NCBI GenBank assembly: GCA_964019695.1
Contig: OZ026522.1
Location: 19,905,977 to 19,969,976 of the forward strand
Reading direction: 5' to 3'
DNA: 64,000 nt
DNA from: Loripinus fragilis
Lineage: Eukaryota; Mollusca; Bivalvia; Lucinida; Lucinidae
This document shows, in pieces, positions 35,375 to 45,851 of this stretch. Every line of letters begins with the position of its first letter. Positions within the stretch are counted from its first letter, which is position 1. The notes beneath the pieces were generated by a model that ran no database searches, was not told the DNA's origin, and saw nothing but the letters and a program-made list of their open reading frames with translations. The translations under genes were made by a program, and so were the position numbers.

Positions 35375-35676
35375 CAATGCGGCAACAACCACCACCAGTT
35401 ATTGTAGCTCAAAAGCTGATCTTTGATGAAGAATCGTTCGAACAGTCATTCCTCAAGTGCCCTATTTGTCGTGAGCGATACGACATCAGTAACAAATCCC
35501 CCCGCATTTTGCCTTGTCATCATTCCTTCTGTTTCGCCTGTATCACCAAATGTTTTGAAAAAGAGGCTCAACACAGACAGAGTTTAGCTCCTGTATCAAG
35601 TGGTAACATGCCTTATGCTTTGGCGATCGCATGCCCTTCTTGTGGTGACACGCTCATCACATCACTTGGACGTTAA
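35375..35676 (+). CDS. TRIM-B alternative exon 2a: truncated RING-only end
   Basis: The acceptor ATTTATTTGCAG ends at 35374. The exon repeats the start of the full TRIM-B exon almost exactly (PPPVIVAQKLIFDEESFEQS and the whole C3HC4 RING) but stops right after it. Spliced to exon 1 it would give 127 residues, ending ITSLGR. The last coding bases and TAA (35674) come from GGACGTTAA, the SINE tail sequence found upstream at about 35031. AATAAA follows at 35695. B-box and coiled coil are missing, so the product could not dimerise in the usual TRIM way. Either a real short isoform with its own terminal exon, or a non-functional exon duplicate. Confidence 0.6.
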
Positions 35677-35744
35677 CATCAACACAAACAAACAAATAAA
35701 TAAATATTGTTTTTAATATTTCCTATTATCTGATATATGTTCTG

Positions 35745-35830
35745 GATGTTTAAAAGAAACGTCTCACCGAGACGTTTCTTTTAAGCATACAAAACATATG
35801 CTTTGCGGGTGCAGAGATTCTTCTTCGAAT
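35745..35830. repeat. Palindrome (AAAAGAAACGTC type), unit 2
   Basis: AAAAGAAACGTCTCACCGAG and the inverted ACGTTTCTTTT; duplicated together with the RING exon. Confidence 0.65.
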
Positions 35831-36127
35831 TATCAATTGTTCTAACCAAAGGGAGCTAGTTATTAAAAATATATAACCCCAAAACATAATTGTTTTAGTA
35901 TTATGTTCTGACTACTTAAAAGAAGAGCCTCGCTGTGACGTTTCTTTTAAGCACCTCTAGTTTTAAGCCTTATTCGCAGAAGTCAATACCGGTATATCCC
36001 AATTTAGTTTGAATTCGCGGGTACTTTGAGCTATGGAAGTTCAAATTATCTAGTATTATTGTAAAGATTAAAGTTGTCACTCATGCGAGCAATACAGGAC
36101 CATTCTAATCATTTCATTTATTTGCAG

Positions 36128-36429
36128 CAATGCGGCAACAACCACCACCAGTTATTGTAGCGCAAAAGCTGATCTTTGATGAAGAATCGTTCGAACAGTC
36201 ATTCCTCAAGTGCCCTATTTGTCGTGAGCGATACGACATCAGTAACAAATCCCCCTGCATTTTGCCTTGTCATCATTCCTTCTGTTTCGCTTGTATTACC
36301 AAATGTTTTGAAAAAGAGGCTCAACATAGACAGAGTTTAGCTCCTGTATCAAGTGGTAACATGCCTTATGCTTTGGCAATCGCATGCCCTTCTTGTGGTG
36401 ACCAACTCATCACATCAATGGGACGTTAA
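36128..36429 (+). CDS. TRIM-B alternative exon 2b: truncated RING-only end
   Basis: Second partial duplicate, same acceptor and reading frame. It differs from 2a mainly by Arg to Cys just before the LPC part of the RING (SPCILPC here, SPRILPC in the others) and by the ending ITSMGR. TAA at 36427 again lies in GGACGTTAA, and AATAAA follows at 36445. All eight RING zinc ligands are present. The upstream intron stretch (TACTTTGAGCTAT to the acceptor) is duplicated too, so splice signals travelled with the exon. Confidence 0.6.
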
Positions 36430-36489
36430 GCATCAACACAAACAAATAAATAATGATTATTTTTAATAGTTCCTATTATACTGATATAT

Positions 36490-36575
36490 GTTCTGGATGT
36501 TTAAAAGAAACGTCTCACTGAGACGTTTCTTTTAAGCATACAAAACATATGCTTTGCGGGTGCAATGATTTTACT
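36490..36575. repeat. Palindrome (AAAAGAAACGTC type), unit 3
   Basis: AAAAGAAACGTCTCACTGAG with inverted ACGTTTCTTTT, in the intron just before the full TRIM-B exon. Confidence 0.65.
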
Positions 36576-36736
36576 TCGAATTATCAGTTGTTCTAACCAA
36601 AGAGAATTAGTCATTCACGGGTACTTTGAGCTATCCAAGTTCAAATTATCTAGTTTTACTGTAAAAATTAGAGTTGTCACTCAGGGGAGCGATACTGGAC
36701 CATTCTTATAATCATTTATTTATTTATTATTTGCAG

Positions 36737-37860
36737 CAATGCGACAACAACCACCACCAGTTATTGTAGCTCAAAAGCTGATCTTTGATGAAGAATCGTT
36801 CGAACAGTCATTCCTCAAGTGCCCTATTTGTCGTGAGAGATACGACATCAGTAACAAATCTCCCCGCATTTTGCCTTGTCATCATTCCTTCTGTTTCGCT
36901 TGTATTACCAAATGTTTTGAAAAAGAGGCTCAGCACAGACAGAGTTTAGCCCCCGTATCTAGTGGTAACATGCCTTATGCTTTGGCGATCGCATGCCCTT
37001 CTTGTGGAGACCCGCTCATCACTACCGAAGAAGGCCTATTACAGCTCACAATCGACCATCGAGTCGTCCAGCTCATTGACTTCATCGGAGACACTGACAA
37101 GCAGACAGTCGACTACTGTTCCTCACATACCACACAGCCTTTGAACTTCTTTTGTGAGGTTTGTATTCAGCCCATTTGCAGAGATTGCACGGTGATAGAC
37201 CATAAGAAATGTTCGGAAAAGCAAATGGTATTTGATCTTAATAACGCCTTACAGAAGTATGCCCCTGTTCTGGAGAAAGGCACGGAGGAGATGAGAGAGG
37301 AGGCTAAGCAGTTGAAAGAGAAGAGAGAAACGTGCGAGGAAGCTCTTGAAAAAATGCAAAGTGGTGATACAGGAGTGTGTAAAGAAATTGCTGAATGTTT
37401 CGCAAAAATTAGAAAAGCTCTTGATGAGCGTGAGCAAGAATTACTTGACATGGCTAAGAGTAATACTGGAAAGGGAAAAGATAAAATAGAAGAGAAGGTT
37501 AAGCTTATTAAAGATAAGGAAACCTTGGTTGAAGAAAACATCAGGACTCTCCAAAAGGCTAAAGCAGATGGTAAAGTCAAGGAGATGTTTGCAGCCTACC
37601 AGAAAGTAGGGGATTACAAGAGTGAAGAACCTATATCAATAACGGAAGTGAATACATCTGACCAATCCACGTGCACATTTAGCGGGCGGGATGAATCAAC
37701 ATTAATATCGAGGATATCAAATTTTGGTGATATCTCCGAGTCCACGTCAAGGACAGAAAGGGGGTATAATTATTCCAATGGCTACCTATCGAGTACTACA
37801 TCCAGATATGCCACTACACCATATACTAGCAGATATGTACCACGAACCTACAGATACTGA
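36737..37860 (+). CDS. TRIM-B: RING, B-box, coiled-coil protein (full main exon)
   Basis: Acceptor TTATTTGCAG ends at 36736; joined to exon 1 it gives 401 residues. RING ligands at about C56, C59, C75, H77, C80, C83, C114, C117; B-box beginning C155, H158 and continuing through FFCEVCIQPICRDC. The coiled coil is charged and heptad-rich (about 195-310, rich in Lys and Glu). The C-terminus has ISNFGDI, matching ISNFGDV in TRIM-A, then a Ser/Thr/Tyr-rich tail of about 45 residues ending RTYRY. No NHL, SPRY or filamin domain. Expected to act as a cytoplasmic E3 ubiquitin ligase by family; the target is unknown. It is about 40 residues longer than TRIM-A, mostly in the tail. Two truncated duplicates of its 5' half lie just upstream. 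Confidence 0.9.
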
Positions 37861-38060
37861 TATAATAACTTGGACATACAGATACCATGAACCTTCAGAT
37901 ACTGATACCAAGAAGCCTATAGATATAGATATATGCATGTATCATGGACAGATACCACGAAACTAGAGATACTGATATACCATGAACATACAGAAACTAA
38001 TATATACGATGAACCTACCGATACTGTTATATGCCATTATCATAAAGAGACTGGTGTTAC
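37825..38060 (+). repeat. Degenerate ACAGATACTGATATACCATG tandem repeat
   Basis: Units of about 25-30 bp (CAGATACTGATA, ACCATGAACC) begin inside the last codons of TRIM-B and continue past its stop, so the Tyr-rich C-terminus is itself part of the repeat. Confidence 0.6.
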
Positions 38061-39747
38061 ATGAAATAACTTACAGATACTAAGCCGCAAATTAGACAAG
38101 GATCTGAAAGAGAGGTCATTTCATATGGAAATTATGAAACGAGCCAAAGTGCTCTTTCATTAATTTCATATAAATTGAACACATGTGAGTGATTCCGCAT
38201 ATAGGTCTATCCAAAGTTGATTTAACTTTTTTAAAGTGCATATAGTTGCAATAGAAACATTATTATTACAGAGTCGTTATGACGTTACATGATGGCGTCA
38301 AAATGTAATGTGTGGTCATTACATTAATGATTTGTCTCAGGATATAACCAACAAAGTTGCATGTTATCCATTGAGGACTCGTGTAAGGCTGGATATCGTA
38401 CATTCTGTTCAGAGTTTTTGCAGCCTGCCTGAAGATATCATGAATTTATCCAAAGAGAGCACAACGAAGACTTGAACAGACCAGTCGCCATTAGACGCAC
38501 TGCCTACTTTGTTGACTCACTTTGTATTTCATTACGTTAACGTTAGTTTCATTACACTCTTTTTAGTCTAGAATCAATCCATTGAGAGGTCTTAAACAAG
38601 TCCACCAAACACATGTTACTCAACTGTGGCAGATGTGGTATCTGGAAAGTACAATATTTACATATGATACATTCATAATCACTAATTTAGCTACATGTAC
38701 TATCTGTAACTGAGCAGATAATCAGTTTTAACTTGCGCAAAACATGCAGACAGTTCTGATTGGAGCGGACCATGTTTACAACTTACAATTTACATTGTAT
38801 CTATGCATTATTTTTATCGAAGTGCTCTTACAGGACTTTATATAACAATTTCATACTAAGCTATTATTTGCAACTTAATTTTTGTGAAAAATTAGGGATA
38901 CTCGAAATTATTGTGGTCATAGTTCAAATATCAGCCTTTTTTAAACAAGCATGCTGTTAGTATTTGACAAAGGCTATATAAAGCCACCACGTTGTGTACT
39001 TGGTTGCATCTCGCATCAACCATTTACTCCATATGCTATTTTTAGATCATGACATAATTTACTATTTTTAAACAACATCGAAAAGAAATCAGTTAAGTTT
39101 TGAATACTTTTGAAAATATTATGGAAAATGAAGCATTTGCTCTTTAGGAGCGAATGCTACATTTTCCATAATATTTTGAAATACATGATACATGTATTTC
39201 AAAGACGTCAAAAGGCATTATCTTGGAGTAAAGGGTTAAATGAAGACAAACAAAAGTAGACCACACGAAACGAAATGTGAAGTCATGTTTAAGTTTGAGG
39301 AATGCTCCATTAACCTTGGTCATAATATTCTACCAGTCAACTTAAACATCGAGTCACCTTCCATTTGCCAGCTAAACAACATTAAAATGTGCTTGTGGAC
39401 ATTTAAATGGGGTTTCGCTAATGGATGGATAGTGCCACGCTCTTATGTGTTGTTGTTTTTCTTGACAAATACCATTGTCTCAATTAACTGTTGTTATCTG
39501 CATAATATGTTAGATCATTTTCTTACTATATACAAGATTTATAGAATGTTTATATGATGCCTTAGATAAAGTATGTAAATTTGTTTTAGCGATTTCTCTA
39601 AAATCCAACCAATCCAACGCCAGGTTTATTGAAGAGACCCATTTCATTTTGATGAGCTCCACGAAAGTTAGTATGTGATCAGAATTTTAGGCGTTCACAC
39701 TTTCATGTACAATCGAAAATGAAACTCGTCTCTTATATCTGTACTTA
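38061..39747. other. Unassigned non-coding DNA with one hairpin
   Basis: A strong hairpin (AAAATATTATGGAAAATG..CATTTTCCATAATATTTT) at about 39112-39180. Open frames at 38760-38960 and 39240-39557 have no recognised domain. Confidence 0.5.
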
Positions 39748-40077
39748 CAGTGGAGACTGAACTTAAGGTCACACCCGTGTGCACATGGTGTGCACTAAAA
39801 GTGCACGATTCGTAAATTTTCGCGAGGGTTTTATTTTCGCATATGCGAAGTTTTGTGAAAAACTCTCACGATATGGCGAGATCACTCTGCCGTTTACTGA
39901 TATATGCAAATCATGTCCTTGTTGAGAATTTTAACGTCGCAAATATGTCCTTTAACATTATTCGCGAAAATAAATCGTGAAAATTTCCGAGTTTACAGTA
40001 TCATTTTAATGCAAATATAGTGCACTTGAAGTGCATAACAAGTGTACTTCATTTAACCTAAAATTCAGGCTCCACTG
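39748..40077. mobile_element. TA-flanked MITE with CAGTGGAG termini
   Basis: CAGTGGAGACTGAACTTAAG at the left and AAATTCAGGCTCCACTG at the right are inverted; TA flanks both. Inner inverted pairs GTGCACTaaaAGTGCAC and TTTTCGCG/CGCGAAAA are visible. Confidence 0.7.
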
Positions 40078-40571
40078 TAAGTCTTCACTAACGAAAGAAA
40101 TGGCCAATGCACCAGAATGGATGATGTCAATGATTGGCAGTAGATGCTGATTTAATTTTCACATATCATTTATTCATCTGCTTAGTTAATTACTGCACTA
40201 TTTATTGGCTTTATGTGAACATCTTGGAGCAGCCATCTTAGAGCAATTGGCATTTAACAGATACACATTAACCTCTATATGCAGGTTATCCAATTGAAGA
40301 ACATTCACAAACATTAACAATCGAAATTTGCGACATCAAATTCCAGGTACATGAATATGTCTAAGGCATCTCGATTTTTTCTGAATTTAATGCATGTAAT
40401 GAAAAAAAGAGGATGATATTAAATGCTTCTGTCATTCATCTACCAGCGCATGAATAGACTAGTGTATCTTGGACTGATCAATATGCATTGTAAGAAACGA
40501 CACCAGAGTTCTCATAGGTGGTCGAAATGTGGGATTTTATGGGGAACAGTTTATGTGTTTGACTTAAAGTA
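40078..40571. other. Unassigned non-coding DNA
   Basis: No gene or element was recognised. Confidence 0.5.
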
Positions 40572-41470
40572 AGAACGGTGGCACAGATCAGGAATCGATA
40601 CACTCAAGTACCACACCTGACCAAGGATACCACATCACATGGGAAAGTGACAAAACACAATTAAATATCACAAACAAGAGCCAAGATGTCAGCCCTTTCC
40701 CAGCAGGTGACCACAAGGCAGCAATGAACTGACGCGAAAGCATGACAAACACAAGACATAAATAACACAAATGATCCACAAAAGAAGCACCGCCTTGGGA
40801 CGGTCATTAAAAATATTTTACTGGAGGGCTTAAACCGGTTTCATGGTGCCAACCTCACCCTTAGTTCAGATGTGGATCAAAACACATGGATGTTTGGTTT
40901 GCATGAAAGACCCCTAACTTATCCATGCGTCATCTCCTAGAACATATAAGTCAAGATATAAAAAGGAGATAAAGCAAAAATAAGGACTCAATAGTACATA
41001 CAACTGAATACCAGAACAAAATAAATCCAACAGGTAAACCCCTGTGGACCTGACAACAGCTAAAGAATCCGGCCACTACCACCTCATCAATAGATAAGTC
41101 TTTTAAGTCAGAACCGTCAAAGAGTCTGAAGTCCGGCCCACTGGCGTGCAATTAAAGAGGAAAGCAAAGTTGCCAACTGTGATTGGGTTGACCACCAAGC
41201 ATGCAGTCTGTTGCAATACATAAATGTTATAGCCAATCTTTTTATAATGGGAAATTATTTTAATAAACTGCGCTGAAAATTATTAGAGCCAACAATCTTC
41301 TTTGATTTATACACCAAGTCACCGAAAAACTCAGGTTCCAAAAGTCCTTGGCGCAAGAGATTTAAGTTCAACTTGGAATTTAGATATCAAATCATAGTAT
41401 TGTCTAAAAAATTTAGAAAGGGTTTTGCGTAGTTTGTGATACCTATAGCCTTGTTTAAGAAGTTTCGGAG

Positions 41471-41929
41471 TTAACAATTATTGTGAATGTTGAAGTCAGC
41501 AATATTGCAAGATGCTCTAGCAAAACGAATGGGTTGAGAGATATAGACTCCATAGGATGTAGAGCGAGGAACATCAATATCTAAAAATGGGAAATTGACA
41601 ATTTCAAAATCAAACTCGTCACGTTTATAATAAATTTTGGTAGAAACAATATCATTAGAAATTGGCAAATGCAAGTCTAAAAACGCAGCTTCGGTATCAG
41701 AGGTATTAGCTTTATTAAGTTGGAGCTCTGAAGGGTATATTTGACTTACCATAGTGTCAAAATAAACATTATTAATGCTTAAAATATCGTCCAAATATCT
41801 GGATGTAGTGTTTAAAGCATCAATAATATCAGCCTGCTTATCATCAGACAGAGACATCATAAAGTCCATAACAAAACGGAAATAAATCTGCAACCAAGGG
41901 AACACAATTAGTGCCCATAGGAATCCCAA
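41471..41929 (-). pseudogene. Penelope-like reverse transcriptase, catalytic part
   Basis: The frame has the catalytic SRYLDD motif of the palm (motif C), preceded by SLSDDKQADIIDA and followed by SEAAFLDLHL-type sequence (here TEAAFLDLHLPIS), all characteristic of Penelope-like enzymes. It is cut off at NNC near 41471 by a frameshift; coding similarity appears to continue to about 41100. This fragment is part of the retroelement at 40572-43960. Confidence 0.7.
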
Positions 41930-42041
41930 CTACTTGTCTATACAACTTGGTGCCAAATCCAATAAAAATGATGTCCAACAAAAAGGTCAGCGCATCACAT
42001 ACATTTTGACAAGACCACGCATGATAATTTTTAGGTTTTTC

Positions 42042-42341
42042 TTAAGTAAAAAATGCGTTTCTGTCGTTACATGCAAGGTAAGGAGAGCCTTCTTTGTTGA
42101 AAGTTCTTTCAATAAGATCAATAAGTTTATCTTTAATCAAATTATGAGGTAAAGTAGTGTAAAGAGTAGAAACAATCATAAGTAGACAAACTGGTCGCAT
42201 TGAACTCTCTAGATTTAAGTTTATCCAAAATTTCACCTGGACTTTTAATAGACCAAAATAGATTTGTGCTGGATCTCTCATATACCTTTTCACATTACTT
42301 GATAACATACTTTTAACAGCTGTAAGGCACGAGGTTAACAA
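42042..42341 (-). pseudogene. Penelope-like reverse transcriptase, motif A region
   Basis: Contains STLYTTLPHNLIKDKLIDL, matching the motif A neighbourhood of Penelope-like enzymes, but the aspartate normally just before it is not in this frame (MIVSTLY), suggesting a small indel. The next part of the enzyme is at 41929-41471. Confidence 0.65.
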
Positions 42342-42955
42342 TTAAGAAAGTTCTGTGTTTGTACAAGAACTAGAATTAGCAATACATCTTGCTTTTTAGG
42401 CTTTTTATAGAGTTTAGGTAACCAGTACAACGTAGGATCTTTTTCTTGGTGTTCTTTAGCTTTGACAACAAAATGAAGGGCTGTATGACAACCATGACCA
42501 TCGACAACCACCGTCTCACGCAAAGAAGGCTGCAATTTATAGGCATAGGTGTCAACAAGCTCACGCTTAAGAGTATTGATATAATACAATCGCCAAACTA
42601 CTACAACGTTGTTAGCAGCTTTATCTGCTGGAACCAAAACATAGTGCATATGAAAATCCTGGATACCTCGTTTAAGATGACGAAACGAAGATTTAGGTTT
42701 AGGGGGTAAAAGATGAGTATTACGAGTATCAATAATTTTAAAAATGTTAATTTTCCATTCCTTCAATTCCTTCAAGGTATCAGGTACAACATTTTCTCGT
42801 TTACACAAACGATTACTGAAGTCATTTAAAGAAGCAGCGATCTCTCTACCACATACAGGGAAATCAATATTAGAGGGAAATCTATATTTAGGACCTTTAG
42901 AAATAAAATAACAAACTCTAGAGTCAGGAATGGCATTTAGATTACCTGTAATCAC
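42335..42955 (-). pseudogene. Penelope-like element, N-terminal RT region
   Basis: A 206-residue open frame with VLVPADKAANNVVVVWR and the block PTLYWLPKLYKKPKKQ, the region before motif A that is conserved in Penelope-like elements. It overlaps the next frame by a few bases, a frameshift. Confidence 0.7.
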
Positions 42956-43689
42956 TTGCCCTGCAGGGGAATATAAATAATTAGAATTTTCACAATTTCA
43001 GGAGTCAGGAGTGTTGGAATCTATATTTATATCAGTTACAATTTTATTAAAGTTAAATGTAGAAGACCTAATTGGTTTGATTTATTTATAGCAAATGATA
43101 GGAGTTTCAGAGTTATTAAAGTAATTTGGAATAGATGAAATCACTAAATTATCCTTAAAGATACTATGTAAATCAATAAACTTCATACCTTTGTTAATGA
43201 ATGGAATTTTGATACAATGTCGTTTATGGTTGACCTCAGAATCGATATAAGGACTAAGGAAATGTTGAACATAACACCTTGTAAGAAGTGCTGCTTTATA
43301 TGATTTGTTTGCTCTATCATAAAATGTATTAGCCTCTCACTCTAAATTACGTAAACTGAGATAGGCAAGGAACTTAAGAATGAAAATAAGCCATGCGCAC
43401 CAAGATTATTTAAAGCTGTAGAAAAATCCTTTAGAGAAGTATTCATGCGTTTGCGGGTATCAGCACACGTTTTGTGCTTAATGTTACCATTTTTACGTTT
43501 ACCATGAGATCTACGTTTACGTCTTATACATCCCCAAAAAGAAAAAAAACATCAAAATCAGGCATTTTAGAAATATTACCTTCATGGTTTATATTATCAT
43601 TAAAACTTAAAGTAAATGGGGATTGCACAAATTTAATCCATTTAAGTTCAGTTTCATGTCTCACTATATTTTTTAATTTAGATGATGAA

Positions 43690-43884
43690 TTAGGATTTAA
43701 TTGTTTCAAATGGTTGAATTATAATTTTACCAAGTGAATGACCATTATTTTTGAAATGGCGATAAAGAAAAGTGTCAAATTTTTTAGGCTTTTTCATTTT
43801 ACGAAAGTGCTCACAAAACCTAGTCTTAAGGGATCGGCCAGTTCGTCCAACATATTGCATAATTATTATCATGTATCTGAACAT
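43690..43884 (-). pseudogene. GIY-YIG endonuclease remnant
   Basis: QYVGRTGRSLKTRFCEHFRK corresponds to the second half of a GIY-YIG domain (YIG-like YVG, the conserved Arg, then EH). The first half (GIY) is not readable in frame. It lies at the 5' end of the element relative to its reading direction, so the nuclease is N-terminal. Confidence 0.65.
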
Positions 43885-43965
43885 AATTTGTCCTTTAATC
43901 TGTATAGTTTAATTGTTCTCAGTGTCACAAATAAAATATGGTCATTACCATGTACACGTTAGTCA

Positions 43966-44040
43966 TGGTTGCCTAGCAACCAAGAAATTGTGGAAAATGG
44001 ACTGGTTGTCAGTCTATATTTTACTGTTGCTAGGCAACAA
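43966..44040. promoter_or_regulatory. Pair of X-box-like palindromes
   Basis: GGTTGCCTAGCAACC at about 43970 and GTTGCTAGGCAAC at about 44026 match the imperfect inverted repeat bound by RFX factors. They lie at the 5' edge of the Penelope-like element. Binding is not shown; they may simply be repeat-derived. Confidence 0.3.
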
Positions 44041-44799
44041 GGGACACATTTGATACATGTTTTTTTAAAGATACTGTTATAAAATATAGAATATGTTAAA
44101 TAATTTTAGGATGATTTAAATTTTTGATACTGACCAACAAAAAAGTAAGGGCTAATTCATGACCCAACCCCCTATTTCTGATTCAACAGTTTTTCATTTT
44201 TGTCGCTTTTTTAAGCTAAATGCCCTTGCCAATATGACATTTTTCAAAAGAAGTCAATGAATTTTACAGATTAATTACCTTATGTTGTAGTTTATAGAGT
44301 ATATTCCTTTTGAAACTGATCTGCACATGCCAGTAACCATGACAACCATTTTAAGGCATCCGGCCAGGTCAGCTTTAAGTACCTGTTTACGTCGCTAAGC
44401 AACAATGGTACAAACTCTTTCATAATAAGGACATTCCCCCTATTTATTGGATGACCTTCGTACAGCTACATGCATTGCAGGAAATACACTAGAACTCGCC
44501 ATAAATCTTCGAGATGTGCCAACTTTCCTATGAAGCAAACCAATATTCCTACTGAGTCATCCAGATCGTTTTTCGAGTGAAACTGCATTAATCTGTGGCT
44601 CTGTTTATGGAGCGTGGCTCTGAAGTTGTGTATTCTTTTCTATGGACACTCTTGAGATTCGGTTTTGAAATCTAAAGTTTTTTCTTAGACATCGGGGTTG
44701 CAGCTTCCTTGCCTAAAATGACTATTGGCTGGCGTGAATAAGAGGCATAACACACATTTTTTGTCATGACAGATTTTAAACAGTTTCGTTCAAAAAGTC

Positions 44800-45035
44800 T
44801 GATTGGGAAACGATTTTAATTTTGAAATTGTCGATTTTCCATTTTTAGATGGTGATGTTCCTCGCTCTACATCCTATGGAGTCTTTATCTCTCAACTCAT
44901 TCGTTTTGCTAGAGCATCCGTCATAGTGCTGAATTCAACAATCGCAATAAATTATTAACTCAGAAACTTCTTAAACAAGGCTATCAGTATCATTAACTTC
45001 ACAAAAACCTTTTCTAAATTTTATCGACGATAAAG
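44800..45035 (+). pseudogene. Second Penelope-like RT fragment
   Basis: Encodes FPFLDGDVPRSTSYGVF and ISQLIRFARAS, matching FPFLDIDVPRSTSYGVY of the element at 41471-41929 but on the opposite strand. Both ends are truncated. Confidence 0.65.
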
Positions 45036-45049
45036 CTAATCATAAGGAA

Positions 45050-45840
45050 AAAAAAATGGCCAAAGAAGTGGACAGAAGAAAAAAAAAACCAGGAAAATCT
45101 GGAAAGCGAGAACATTCAGATTGTAGGTCAAACAGTAACAATATATTTTCCAAAAATGGCATATCTCAACGACAAACTAACAGAGATCGGACAACCATCA
45201 GAATTGTTTACTCTCCCCCGGAATCAGGTGGTCATTGAAAAATTATATACTTTACTGAGTGTAGGCCTGTATCTTCTTACAACACAGAAAATACACCTAT
45301 TGAAATCTCAATACCAGGAGGATCAAATGAACACCTAGATATTAGGAGAAGTCGTCTGTATTTAAAATACAAAATACTGAAATCAGATGGCACTTCCCTA
45401 AACAAGAATAATAAATTTACTTGTTCAAAGTTTGTGGTCTGAAATTGATGCATACATAAATGGAAAACTTGTAAGCGTTAATAGTTCTTATTACCCATGT
45501 AAAAGCTATATGAAAGTACTGCTCTCAAATGGGAATGACATAGCCAAGTCACAAATGCAGTCAGAGCTTTTCTTTCTGGGTGATTACGATGCTGATGATG
45601 CCAGTGCAGTCAGTGGCTCAAATGGCGGTTTGGCTGCTTGATACCAATTTACTAAAGAGAGTCAAGTCTTTGACATGGAAGGACCACTTTATGAAGATAT
45701 ATTTCTCATTTATAAGTATCTTGTGAATGGAGTGGACATACATCTGAAACATTTCAGAACAGCACAGCATTCTGTATAATGAGCTCAGAAACTACACCCA
45801 GCTACAAAATTGAGTTACTTGATGTAGTTTTCAAAGCATG
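45050..45840 (+). pseudogene. Broken Maverick/Polinton-like capsid gene
   Basis: Short overlapping frames in different phases (including 45156-45338 and 45432-45641) together resemble the major capsid-type protein of Maverick/Polinton elements, the family often listed in invertebrate genomes as 'F54H12.2-like'. Recognisable pieces are EIDAYINGKLVSVNSSYYP and NGVDIHLKHFR. At least three frame changes and two stops break it. This is an old, inactive copy. The assignment is from remembered family resemblance. Confidence 0.45.
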
Positions 45841-45851
45841 CATGATTCGAG

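Larger units (their letters stand above)
40572..43960 (-). mobile_element. Degenerate Penelope-like retroelement with upstream GIY-YIG (Naiad-type)
   Basis: On the minus strand the order is: GIY-YIG nuclease remnant (43884-43690), a basic linker (around 43520-43400), an N-terminal region (42955-42335), reverse transcriptase (about 42341-41471), thumb/C-terminal region (to about 41100), and a 3' tail ending at 40572. Several frameshifts and stops separate these parts, so it is not active. Penelope elements normally carry the nuclease after the reverse transcriptase; here it comes first, as in the Naiad group known from invertebrates. The tail is collinear with 22013-22610, and shorter copies share its 3' end. 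A diverged second fragment lies at 44800-45035. Confidence 0.7.

Noticed and set aside
37167..37580. 137-residue minus-strand frame across TRIM-B
   Set aside because: Shadow of the Lys/Glu-rich coiled coil; Ser/Leu-rich composition is expected from the complement.
39240..39557. 105-residue plus-strand frame
   Set aside because: No recognisable domain, weak start context, and no splice-linked neighbours; likely chance in AT-rich DNA.
42446..42709. Plus-strand frame opposite the Penelope-like RT
   Set aside because: Shadow of the minus-strand retroelement frame.
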